Of a stretch of DNA of 53,701 bases, positions 12,208 to 22,364 are shown in pieces. Numbering within the stretch: position 1 is the first letter of the stretch; every line of letters begins with the position of its first letter. Below the pieces are notes generated by a model. The model saw only the letters and a list, made by a program, of their open reading frames with translations. It made no database searches and was not told the DNA's origin. The translations under genes and the position numbers were made by a program. The DNA is from Myrmaecium sp. VS I D KN 1 (Eukaryota; Ascomycota; Dothideomycetes; Valsariales; Valsariaceae), in the NCBI GenBank assembly GCA_019775845.1, contig JADQAV010000050.1:1-53701 (forward strand), written 5' to 3'.

Positions 12208-15200
12208 ATGTCGAAACGAGGCGCGCAAGTGCAGGGCCACAGAGAAGGTAGCTTTATAGGTGACGGGTCGGAAAACATGGAGGGCGATAGCGCTCCGCAG
12301 CGAGCCACGGCGGCTCAGTTGGCACAGAGGAAGTTAGTACCACATGTCTCCGTTTTCGCGTCGTTTCGTCTCTGGGTTACGCGGGTAGTTGAAGAGCGCT
12401 TTGCTTGCTGTTGTGACGGGCGTGTGAAGGGGGATCGAGTGTGAATGAACATGTATCGCGCATCGTTCAGATTTCACATCCCGCCTCTTGTCGCCGTCGC
12501 CGTCGCAGTCGCAGCATGCGCCCAGTCAGTTGTTTATAGGTTTCCCCGTCCGTTGCACACTGTCTTTGTCTCTAGCACTCGACATCGCCCCCGAAAGTTT
12601 CGTTTCCAGTCCATCTGTCATCCTTTCTTTCGCGGCCAACCCGACCTCAGCAGCACGTTCGACGCGACTGTGAAGCTAACGCACCATGCTCCCTCGCTCC
12701 AGAATCAAGTCGGTCAAAGGACGGCTGAATAAAGGCACGTCGTCTGCGAGCTCGGGATTTTCGGCAAGCTTTGGCGGTATGTCCTCGAATCCGTTTGCTG
12801 CGCCGGCGCAGAACAGCCAACCGAGTGGTGGCTTGTTCAGTCAGTCGACCGGGTCGCAAGGCGGTGTCTTCCAGGCCAACAGTTTTCCTCCGCCGCAAGC
12901 ACCGACCGGAACCAACAGCTCCGTTACCGCGTCCTTCCCTGCGCCCACCTCTAACTCGAACAATCTTTTTGGCGGCTTCAATCCCACACCACCGTCAGGC
13001 GGCTTCAACTTCTCTGCGCCCGTGGGCAACCCTTTCAGTGCCTCGTCCACGCCGACCCCAGCTGCGAACGGAGGCTTCAGCGGCAGCATCTTCAACATCC
13101 CGCCGTCGCAACCGTCGCAACCTGCACAGACACCACAGTTCAGCTTCCAGCAGTCTGTTGGCAACAGCGCGGCGGACGAGTCGATGCACATTTCTCCTCA
13201 GAACACCCCGTTCAAGACAACGACGGAAAGTCAAAACGGCACAAGCATGGGTAAGCGTCGTAAGCTCGTCGGGTATCGAGGAGAGAGACTGACGCGAACC
13301 ACCACAGCACCAGCCGAAACACCGAAGCCGAGCGCTTTCGCGGACTTCTTGAGCAACGCGAAGCCTTCGACGCCCGCGACGGAGCCGCCGAAGTCGACTT
13401 TGTTCGGCACGCCAGCGGGCAACCAGCTAGGAACCAGCTTGTTCGGAAACGCGAGCAACACGGCGACGTCCGGCGAAGCTCCCAAGAGCCTGTTCTCGAG
13501 CACTTCTGCCACACCCTCTTTCTCCTTCTCCGCTTCGACCAACGCTGGTACCACCAGCGCGTCTCAGCCGTCACTATTCGGCACTGCGACATCTACCACA
13601 CCAGGCTCGATTTTCAGTTCGAATAACACCTCGTCACCGTTCAAAGGCCTTTCGTCGACGTTCTCTTCGTCTACACAGCCCGCAGACTCTACCAAGTCCG
13701 CTAACGCACAGACGTCATCCACGTCCTTTGCTACGCCGGCGAAACCGGCTGCAGACAAACCTATCTTCAGCTTCGGAACGCCAGCCGCAAGCACACCGAA
13801 GCCGGATGTGAGCACTACGCCAACTGCTTCGCCTGCGCAGGCGAATGCTGCGACGCCGTCGTTCAGCTTCGGCACGCCTGCTGCTAACACGCAGAAAACG
13901 GACGCTGCACAGCAGTCGAGTACGCCCAAGCCTTCCTTTAGTTTTGGTACCCCAGCCGCAAGTACACCCAAGTCGGATGCTGCGCAGAGCAACGCGAATA
14001 CGCCGAAGCCTGCCTTCACCTTTGGAGCAGGAGCTGCCTCGAGCACTCCCCAGGCCGATGCAAGCACTACTCCGGCGAAGCCTGTCTTCAACATGTTTGG
14101 TTCGCCAGCGCCGGCGCCCACACCGAGCCTGTTCAGCGCCGCTCCGGCAGCGAAGCCTGCGGAGGAAACTACTTCAGAGAAGCCCGCCGCTCCGGTGTTC
14201 AACTTTTCTGCCTCCACCGCTAAAACTGCCACTCCAGCTTCCAACCTCTTTGGCACGCCGTCTAAGCCGTCGAACGCTGAGGAATCACCCAGCAAAGAAG
14301 CTGCTTCCACTTCTGCGAAGCCTGCGGCTAATCCCTTCGCCTCTATCAACAACGCCAGTCCGTTCAAAGCGCCGACCCCCAGCGCTCCGGCCTCAAGCGC
14401 TCCGGCTCCCGAGAGCCCTACGCCAGCACCCGCGCCGACGCCGTCTACCCTCTCTATCTTCAAAGGCGCCGCTGAGGCGAAAACTCCGGCAGCCCCCGCT
14501 ACTGTTGATCCCCCCAAGGACCAACACAATCCTCTTGGTGTCCGCCCCCCTGCGAACCTGACACCGCAAGAGCAATCCGAGTACATCATCGCACGTAACA
14601 TGGAGGCTCTTAACAAGATCTTCCAGAAGCGCATGGCTCAGGCCGCGGCGAGAGGGAAGGATCTGTCGGCCATGTGCGTGGAATACACTGCTGCGGCTGC
14701 GCGGATCAAGGGCAAGGCCCAGCCGAACGGCGACAAGGCGCAGACTGGCGGGAAGAGGAAGGCAGTCGAAGATGCTGAAGAGGGGAACACTCCATTGGAA
14801 AACGCGGCGAAGAAGGCAAAGGGCTCCGAGTCGGTTTCGTATCCATCTCTCCCGCAGACTACCGACTCGCCGTCCAAGACAGCCAGCCTCTTCAAGAACA
14901 TTGCTGAAAAGCCTGCCGAGAAGCCTGTTGCGGCTCCGGCTGCCACCAACGGTCCCGTCACGAACGGAACCGCTCCTGCGGCTGCAAGTCCTTTTAAGCC
15001 CGTTACTCAGCCGGCTGCCGCATCACCCTTCAAGCCGGTCACATCTACGCAGCCCTCAACAAACGGTACCGGCGCCGCTACCCCGTTTAAAGCTCCTAGC
15101 TTCGGTGCATCCACTTCCAACAGCGGCAACACTGCATCCGCCGTCAAGCCTCCCACCTTCGAAGTGCCCAAGTTCGGCGCCGTCAACCCGACAAACTTCT

Positions 15201-16816
15201 TCGGCCAGTTTGCAAAGAGTTCGACCGAGAATCTAGCAAAGATGGAGCAGGAAGAGAAAGCGAAGCGGAAGGCAGAGGAATTTGACTCGGATGAGGACGA
15301 CGAGGCGGAGTGGGAGCGCAAGTACGAGGAGGAACAGCGGGCCAAGAAACAGAAGATCGAAGAGCTGTCGAAGAAATCGGCTGGCCTACCGAAATTTGCT
15401 CCGTCGGCAACCGCGGTGAAGGACTCGCCCTTTGCGAACGTCTTCAAAGTTGCTGCTGAGAAGGTGTCCGTCGCCAAGCCTGACACTGCCACGAACGGTG
15501 TGGAGTCCAGCCGCGAGGCTAGTCCCGCGTCTTCCGTTTTCTCGTCTCACAGCTTTGGACAGAACAAGGGCGTCCGGTCGGACAACCCCTTCGGTCATCT
15601 TGCTGCGTCCAAAACGGATGAGGAGCCTGAAGACGAGGGTGAGCCTACTGATGATGATAATGACGCGGAAGATGAAGGCACCGAGAACGATGAGGACGGC
15701 AGCAACCAGGGCACGACCGCTGAAGCGAGCCAGCAGGCGAGTGAGCAGGGCTCCGACAAGGAAGAGTCCTCGGACGCGTCCAAGGGCGAGAACGGTAGCA
15801 CACCCGCTAAGAAGCCGGAGGCAACTAGCACGTCCACACCTGCTGCCGGTCGCAGCCTGTTCGACCGTATCAGCTTTGGCGCTGATGGGAAGCCGGAGAA
15901 GGAGGCGTCTTCCGCCGAGTCTACGGCAACTCCTGCGACGAAGAATGTCTTCGCTGCCAGTCAGACTCCTGGCGGCAATCTCTTCGGCAATATTTTCAAC
16001 ACCCCGCTCACCAAGAAGGGCGATGATGGTCCGGGCGACTTCACTTTCAAGCAGAACACTCCGATCAAGTTCGCCCAGGACAACAAGGCCGCACCCTCGT
16101 TCAACTTCACGCCGGCGAGCCCAGGCGCGTCGAAGCCGACGTCCACCCTCTTCGGTTCCGCGAGCAAGCCAGCCACTGGCTCTAGCCTGTTCGGCAACTC
16201 AACCCCCGGTGGCGCCTCCGCCGGCTTCACGTTCGGAGCCAAGCCTTCTGGCAATACCGCATCTTCTCTGTTGAGCGCCGGTCCTTCCTCGACCGCCGCC
16301 TCTGGCTATAACTCCCCGATGCCTGGTTCCTCCCGCGCCACCACCCCCGGTGCCTCTGCCGCCGAGACCAGCGCCGCCGAGTCCACCAACGCCGACGCCG
16401 CCAACGACGGCGACGCCGCCCCCGAGGAGCCGCAAGCGGAAGATCTCACCGCGCTCACCCCGGAAGAACGCGCGAACGAGAACGTCACGTTCGAGGCCAA
16501 GGCCAAAGCGATGAAGCACAACAAGGACGCGCCGGGCGGCTGGGAGAACCGCGGCATCGGCCCGCTGCGCATCCTCACGCACAAGGAGAGCGGGGCGTCC
16601 CGGTTCCTGATGCGGACGGCGCCGAGCGGCCGGCTGGTGCTGAACGCCCGCGTGCTGCCGTCGCCGGCACCCAAGCGCGGCAACGAGAAGATCGTCCAGG
16701 TGGTGATTGCGGAGGAGGGCAGCAAGCTGAGCACGTGGGTCATGCGCTTTGGGAAGAAGGAGACGGCGGATGAGTTTTTGAAGAGTGCGACGGAGGCGGG
16801 GAGGGAGAAGGCGTAG
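12208..16816 (+). CDS. FG-repeat nucleoporin with C-terminal Ran-binding domain (Nup2/Nup50 type)
   Basis: A mobile nuclear-basket nucleoporin that binds importin-alpha and Ran and aids recycling of import receptors. Proposed exons 12208..12332, 12703..13250 and 13308..16816 give 1393 residues. Exon 1 encodes the conserved start (MSKRGAQ) and the motif ATAAQLAQRK, which continues across the splice as IKSVKGR. Intron 1 (370 nt) has a GTTAGT donor and a GCTAAC branch point about 20 nt before the acceptor. Intron 2 is 57 nt, a multiple of three, with GTAAGC, CTGAC and CAG; it leaves the frame open if kept. The body carries many FG, FSFG, LFG and PF(K) repeats among Ser/Thr/Pro/Ala-rich linkers, then an acidic stretch around 960-1030. 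The last ~115 residues form a RanBD1-like domain (starting near NVTFEAKAKAM and including GWENRGIG and SRFLMRT). The start at 12208 is chosen over the ATG at 12686 because only it supplies the conserved N-terminus. Confidence 0.9.
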
Positions 16817-17831
16817 TAGGGATGGGGATGGTAAGGTAGGTTGATTTGAGTGAGTGATTCCCTGGTTGGTTGTGGTTTTTTGCTTCCCTTTTTCTTTTTC
16901 CTTTCTTTTCTCTGGATTTGAGGTTGCTGTTTGTGGGACTGGGATTTTTCTTTAGTTTAGGTTGTGGAGGGCGTGGCGTGGTTTATGCTTTGCGAGAACG
17001 ACGACGATGGCAACCATCCCTGCTACTGCGTCTAACGTGCAAGGGATGTCGATGGATGAAGAAGACGAAGGCAAAAGAAAAGCGTTGTGTAGGAGATTGC
17101 GAAGGCGAAAAAAAGACACAGAATTTCAAGTGCGGAAAAGGAAGTTGAGAGCGTTGCAGATGCGCACGCACATCACATCATGCATGTCATAGGCGTTTTT
17201 TTTTTCTCTTCGATTTCCCGATAGGTTCCTTCTTCTGTTTTCTCAGGTTTAGTTTGCAATGACTTCAAGTTCTCTTATTCCCGGGTCTCTACGTGGGCCT
17301 TTTCTTTCGCCCTTTACGCTTAGCTTCTTTTTCTCTTCTCCCCCCTCCTGGGGGATTTGACTCGAGGAAAAGAAGAAGAGAGGGAGGAGGGAGAAGCGAC
17401 ATGAAGTTTTTCTCTTCCTCTCTTTCTTCCGCTTTTCGCTTTGTCTTTTTCCGGCTCCTACGATGAAATCCATAAGTTTTACAAACTTATCGACAGATCG
17501 CCCCCTGCCGTTCTTCTTCCCCCGGAGATCTTTGAGGTATTCCATGTTTCGGAGTAGGGGAAGACACAAATTCGTAGTTCACTCAAAATGCCATGCTATG
17601 CCATGCCATGACTCATACTGTATTCAAATATCTCCATAATCATCTATCTCTATTTCGTCATAAACCGTCTTTCGCGATCTCTACCTGTCCAACATGAGGA
17701 AAGAAGAAAGGAAATCACAGCGCATCGCTCGCATGATCCTTCTGCCTTTACCCATCCAACATCCAAACACCCTAGCCTCTCTAAAGGTGATGTTACCCCC
17801 ACCCTTCTAAGCAGGGCGTCAGAACGCAAAA
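16817..17831. other. Intergenic, convergent 3' flanks
   Basis: This lies between the 3' ends of the nucleoporin (plus) and the alpha/beta hydrolase (minus). It is T-rich with purine-rich patches near 17340-17400. I see no gene or RNA here. Confidence 0.6.
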
Positions 17832-19439
17832 TCACCCCCCCTCCTCCTCCACCACACCACGCAGCGAATAAACCCTCACCACCCCAACCAACCTCTCCAC
17901 CCCAGCCCGCCGTTCAAACACCTGCGCATGATCCAAGCCCGGCAACCACGTAACCTCCAACGAGCCTTCCCCCGTCCAGGGCCGACGTTTCCACTCCCCG
18001 TCTCCCGCAGCAAGATACCCCCCCACCGCCTGCGCATCCAAAATGCAATCCCGCTCCGCCAGGCACACCGTCACCTTCCGGCTCTCACAATCCACCTCCT
18101 CCCGCCACAGCTGGTTCTCCGCCCAGAAGAAGCAGCGACCCAGACAGTGCGCGACGCCCGGGTCCGTGGCGGCGAAGTACCACACCTGCCACTCCGGCGC
18201 GGCGCGCGGCAGGCGGCGGGTGAAGTGCACGGCCACGGTGGGCCGGTGCAGGAGGAAGGTGACCGGGTCGATGAGGAGGGCGGCGGCGATGCGGGGCGCG
18301 AGGGGATGGCCGCCATCGTCGCCTGGCTCGTCCGACTCGCCCTGCTCGCCTTGGTCTCGGAGTAAGTGCGCGGCCACCACGGTGCCGTAGCTGTTGGCCA
18401 CCACGACGAAACGGTCCCAGCGGTGGTGGGCGAGGACGGCGCGAATGTGGCGGCAGAGCGCGGCGCGGGGGGGGATGGGCGTCGTAAGGCGCGCGGAGAT
18501 GGGCATGAGTTCGAGGGCGAGGATTTCGGTGTCGTCTTCGGCGGCGAGCGCGGACAGGAAGTTGCGGTAGGGGTGCAGGCCGATGCCGATGCCGTGGAGG
18601 AAGAGGACGGGTAGACGGCGGTGTGGGGAGGGGGAGCGCGCGGGTCGGTGCCAGTAGGAGAGGGGCCCGGCGCCTGGGGGTGCTTGGTGTGTGGTCAGGA
18701 GCTCCGGGAGGCGCCAGGGGAAGTTGCGCCACCATGAGCGTGACCACGACCCGGTTGGGCGGTAGAGGTGGAAGCCGTGGCGGCGGAGGTCGAGCGCGGT
18801 GATGGTGTCGACGAATCCGACCAGGGCGTACCAGAAAAGCGGACGGTGTCGCATCCCCACCGCGTCGAGTGTGAGTCGTAGACAGGTTGCTTTGCCCCGG
18901 CCGGGCGGCAGCGGCGCGCCCCGTTTGGCTTCGAGCTGCGAGACGAAGAGGTCCAGCTCCGCCTCCCGGTCCGCCGGGTCATCGTCCTCATCGCCTACGC
19001 CGTTGTGCTCGTCGTCGTCGAAGAACCCCCACGCGATGAACTCGCGCACGTTGTCCCGCTTGATCTCGGCCGCGGGCGCGCCGAGAAACCAGCCGCGCAG
19101 GTACTCGTCCAGGTCGCCGGCGGTGGCGAGGCAGCGGGCGAAGAGCGCCCGGCGCTGCTCCCGCGTTCGTCGGGCGGTGGTGGGATCGCGTGTTGGCGGC
19201 TGCTGGAGCACCCAGTGCTTGCGGGGGAGGTAGACGAGGAGGTAGAAGGCGGATTCGAGGGTGGTGTAGAGGAGTAGGATGGGGTGGGAGGGGGGTTGTA
19301 GGGCTCTGCTGTTGTCGTCGCGGAGGAGGAGCGTGGATAGAGTGTAGAGGGTGTAGGTGATGCTGAGAGGTGTGATGGCGCGTAGAGCGAGGATGCTCAG
19401 CCGGATGAAGAGGTAGGTGGGGAGAGAGTGGTCGAGCAT
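17832..19439 (-). CDS. Alpha/beta-hydrolase fold protein with N-terminal membrane segments
   Basis: An intronless frame of 535 residues. The N-terminus has two hydrophobic segments (about 8-40 and 52-72) that probably anchor the protein in a membrane. The hydrolase core occupies about 275-510: HGIGIG near 282 (the oxyanion-region HG), the nucleophile elbow ANSYGT with Ser350, a candidate acid in AERD (Asp464) and a candidate catalytic His504 in GLDHAQ. Ser-Asp-His order and spacing fit an active alpha/beta hydrolase. The elbow reads N-S-Y-G rather than the usual G-x-S-x-G, a variant seen in some fungal members. The substrate is unknown; an ester or lipid is likely given the anchor. The start at 19439 gives the first hydrophobic segment directly after a short leader. 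Confidence 0.8.
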   Translation of the reverse strand: MLDHSLPTYLFIRLSILALRAITPLSITYTLYTLSTLLLRDDNSRALQPPSHPILLLYTTLESAFYLLVYLPRKHWVLQQPPTRDPTTARRTREQRRALFARCLATAGDLDEYLRGWFLGAPAAEIKRDNVREFIAWGFFDDDEHNGVGDEDDDPADREAELDLFVSQLEAKRGAPLPPGRGKATCLRLTLDAVGMRHRPLFWYALVGFVDTITALDLRRHGFHLYRPTGSWSRSWWRNFPWRLPELLTTHQAPPGAGPLSYWHRPARSPSPHRRLPVLFLHGIGIGLHPYRNFLSALAAEDDTEILALELMPISARLTTPIPPRAALCRHIRAVLAHHRWDRFVVVANSYGTVVAAHLLRDQGEQGESDEPGDDGGHPLAPRIAAALLIDPVTFLLHRPTVAVHFTRRLPRAAPEWQVWYFAATDPGVAHCLGRCFFWAENQLWREEVDCESRKVTVCLAERDCILDAQAVGGYLAAGDGEWKRRPWTGEGSLEVTWLPGLDHAQVFERRAGVERLVGVVRVYSLRGVVEEEGG

Positions 19440-19910
19440 GGCGGAAGAAGAGTGTTGGAAGTGAGAGAGGATGAGCGGATGAAAGCGAGGGACATGATCT
19501 GTGGTGTTGTCGTTCTCTTGGAAGAAAGTGAACGGGGAGGAGGAGGTCTATACATGATACAATCGGTGAGTGAGTGAGTGAGTGAGTTGAGTCGTGTGCT
19601 GGCTGGGGTGGGTGGAGCGGTGGGGAGAAGCTGGAATAGAGTCGGATGATGTCGACGTCCCCTTCTTTTTCTGCTGCGGGAGTCGGAGGGCGGTGAGAGA
19701 AGGGATGTTGCTGCCTGGATGCCTTGATATCTGGCTGCCACTGATGCCTTAATGCCTGCAATCCCCTCAACTACAACACTATCATGGAGTGATTCACTAC
19801 ATAATCGTATGTATAACAGTCACTTCAGTCCAATATGCAGCCATGTATTGTGAAGTATGGTCCTTTGCTTGCTGTTCTTAACTGACTAAGGCTCACAGTG
19901 CGTACCGTCA
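19440..19910. other. 5' flank of the alpha/beta hydrolase with TGAG microsatellite
   Basis: No gene is seen. A TGAG microsatellite of about five units lies at 19567-19587, roughly 130 bp upstream of the hydrolase start. Confidence 0.55.
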
Positions 19911-20579
19911 CTACCTCCTCCTCAGGTCTTCCTTCATACTCCGGGACAGGATGACTTCCACCTTGGCCTCAACCTTCTCCTCCGCATCGCTGGGATGTTC
20001 GCCTAGTCCACAGCCTCTATCAGAGCATCGACGCTCATCTATTCGTGTCCCTTTCCTTCTGTTCTATGAGCATCCGTCGATACGTCCCCATGATTCCCAC
20101 CATCACCAGCGAAGACGGTGACGGTAACAAACTTGTCCGACAAGATAACCGCCGCGAAGAGCTGCTTGCTCCCTCGCCCACCGTCCCGACGTCCTCGCTC
20201 CCGGAAGTACTGCGCTGCTCGGCAGGAACTGTGCTGCTCCTCAAGCACTTGCACTCTGATCTGGCCCACCAAGCAGCTAGCTGCCGATGCCGAAGATGGT
20301 CTTGCCCGGCCGATAGCGTGGTCACGCCGGCATAGCATGCGCCTTCGATCTTGCCCCAGTCGATCGACGAGATGAGGCTCCCTGTCGCGGTGCTGATTTC
20401 ACTTCGACCTGTGACGGGGGAAGGGAATGGATGGGTGAATGAGTGAGGGTGTCCCGACCATTCGTGAGAAGAAGGGGGAGGCAGAGAGGCCTAACAGGTG
20501 ACGAACATCAGGAAGCGCAGTGCCTCCTTCGCTGTGCAATCCTCGACGGGGAGCCCGGGGAAGGAGGTTGTGCTGCTGG
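19911..20579 (-). pseudogene. Possible decayed or unresolved gene piece
   Basis: Two adjacent pieces join through a well-formed intron. Piece A (20579..20496) follows a CTCAG acceptor, reads PVEDCTAKEALRFLMFVT and ends at a GTTAGG donor. Piece B starts after a CACAG acceptor at 20408, is in matching phase, and reads ISSIDWGKIEGACYAG. Both look like real protein rather than chance. About 15 codons after piece B the frame stops resembling protein: what looks like a continuation (TIFGIG) lies in another frame and soon meets a stop. A third piece near the end (about 20015..19911, SDAEEKVEAKVEVILSR) is again protein-like and ends in TAG. I could not build one open gene. It may be a host gene decayed by at least one frameshift and one stop, or a live gene with introns I have not resolved. 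The family is not recognised. Confidence 0.32.
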
Positions 20580-20802
20580 CTGAGGGGGAGAAGATGGGAT
20601 GCGGGAGGAAGATGATGAAAGGGGAGATGGGGAAGGAGAAGGAGGGGAGGGGGGAAGCGGACATTATGACGGTGAGCGAAACGAGTTCTATTTTTCTGGA
20701 CAGGAGAGGCGGATCTTCATCCTTATTCTTTCGAACCAGCAAAGGAAGCAGGAAAAAAGAGATCGAAGAAGACATTCCTCACATATTCCCTTCCCTTCCA
20801 AC

Positions 20803-21771
20803 CTACAACCTCCTCTCCACCTCACTCAACTCCGCCATCACCCTCCTCACCTCCGCCCTCACCTCCACCCCGACCTCCTCCCCCGTCGCCCTCGACCCCA
20901 ACGCCTCCACCGCGCCCTCCCCCACGCCCGCCGCCACCGCACTAAACTCCGCCACCGCCGCCTTCACCACGGCGACCCCCGCCTTAATCGGCTCCTCCGC
21001 CAACGCCACCACCCTCTGCAGCCTCTCCGCCTCCTCTTCCCCCTTCCCTTCCTCCCACAGCCGATACACCTCACACACGCTCTTCGGAAACACATTGCTA
21101 AACGCGCTCACCGCCCCCGCCCCGCCCGCCCGCAGCCCAGGCAGCAGCCAATCGCTCTGCCCCGCAAAGGTCGCGAACGCGCCCCGATCCGGCAGCAGCG
21201 TCGTCAGCCGCGTCAGCTTGGCGATCGAGCCGCATGTCAGCTTGACCCCGACGATGGTGCGGGGGTGCGCGGCGTGCAGCGCGGCGATGGTCCGGGCGCT
21301 CAGGTCGGTGGGTCCGCCGCCCGTGGCGGCGGGGAAGTTGTATAGGATGAGCGGCAGCGGGGTGTGCGTGGCGATGGTGGAGAGGAAGGTGAAGACGGCG
21401 GTGGGGGTGCGGGCGTGCGCGGGCGGCAGGAGGAGGGCGTAGTTTGCCCCCGCCGAGCACGCGGTGTGCAGCTTGGAGAGGACTTGGGGGATGGTGGGGG
21501 CGGAGACGCCGGCGATGAGGGGGTAGTGGGGCCCCGCGGTGCGCCGGGCGAGGTGCAGGAGTGTTGTTTGTTCGGGGGTGGTGAGGTGGTTGGGTTCCCC
21601 TGTTGTGCCGTGGATGATGAGCCCGGTGAGCGGCGTGCGGTGCGTGAGGTAGTGGTAGTAGGCTTCTTGTTTGGGGAGGTCGAGGGCTTGGGTGGGTGTG
21701 CTGGGGGTGGGGGGGTGGAAGAAGGTTACGGATGGGCAGTAGATGCCGGGGGGTGGGACGGGGGGTGCCAT
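20803..21771 (-). CDS. DapA-family class I aldolase (dihydrodipicolinate synthase-like)
   Basis: A single-exon frame of 322 residues, close to the usual 290-330 for the family. It shows the diagnostic set: GTTGE at 55-59 (substrate carboxylate binding), the Tyr of YNFP at 144, and the Schiff-base Lys177 in GVKLTCG. The fold is a TIM barrel that forms a Schiff base with a 2-keto acid. Fungi usually make lysine by the aminoadipate route, so a true DHDPS role is unlikely. Family members in fungi act as 4-hydroxy-2-oxoglutarate aldolases or 2-keto-3-deoxy sugar-acid aldolases (for example L-threo-3-deoxy-hexulosonate aldolase in galacturonate breakdown). I infer a catabolic keto-acid aldolase but cannot fix the substrate. 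Confidence 0.85.
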   Translation of the reverse strand: MAPPVPPPGIYCPSVTFFHPPTPSTPTQALDLPKQEAYYHYLTHRTPLTGLIIHGTTGEPNHLTTPEQTTLLHLARRTAGPHYPLIAGVSAPTIPQVLSKLHTACSAGANYALLLPPAHARTPTAVFTFLSTIATHTPLPLILYNFPAATGGGPTDLSARTIAALHAAHPRTIVGVKLTCGSIAKLTRLTTLLPDRGAFATFAGQSDWLLPGLRAGGAGAVSAFSNVFPKSVCEVYRLWEEGKGEEEAERLQRVVALAEEPIKAGVAVVKAAVAEFSAVAAGVGEGAVEALGSRATGEEVGVEVRAEVRRVMAELSEVERRL

Positions 21772-22364
21772 TGGTGTGGTGGGGGGTGGGTGAGTGAGGA
21801 GGGGAGGGAGGTGAAGTTGGGAGTTGGGAGTTGCAAGTATGGGCTGAACAAGAAAGGTAAGAAAGGACGAAGTCCACGGCGGCGGGGTAGAGTAGAGAGA
21901 GGGAGCTGGTCAATAAGTAATCCATCCATGCATTCACACTTATCAACAGCACTCTATGCCCTAGATGTATTCAACCGACAGTACCCGCTCCTCCGACCTC
22001 ACCTCACATCACCCATCCGTTCCCTGCCGCTTGTAAGCGTCGGAGCGGGGTGCTGAGGCGTGGAAGGAGGGAGTGGGGGAGGGAGGGAGTGAGATAAACC
22101 CCCCTGTCATCCCCGCTGCCGATCACTTAGGCTATATTGTATAACCCCACGAACCCCTCCGTCCTCCGGTACCATCTCGGCGTCAGCCTAACTACTCGTC
22201 TTGTGAAATATTTCGAGTAGGTAGGTATTGTAGCAGTGACAGGTCAATTGCATTTCACTCGGCTGAAGGTGAATTTCGGGCAGTGTTGTGATGATAGGGA
22301 TTACATGCCGTTTTTAAACTGTGAGCTTGACTGCTCCAAAATACATGATCACAACCTCCCACCC
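21772..22364. other. Intergenic, 5' flank of the aldolase
   Basis: No gene is seen. The sequence next to the aldolase start is G-rich on the plus strand; beyond about 22100 it is mixed. It also holds the 3' flank of the coiled-coil gene on the minus strand. Confidence 0.55.

Noticed and set aside
13564-14634. 356-codon minus-strand frame inside the nucleoporin
   Set aside because: A shadow of the Ala/Ser/Pro-rich repeat region; the plus strand has conserved motifs and splice signals.
20803-21771. True dihydrodipicolinate synthase of lysine biosynthesis
   Set aside because: Fungi use the aminoadipate route for lysine, so a catabolic DapA-family aldolase is more likely.
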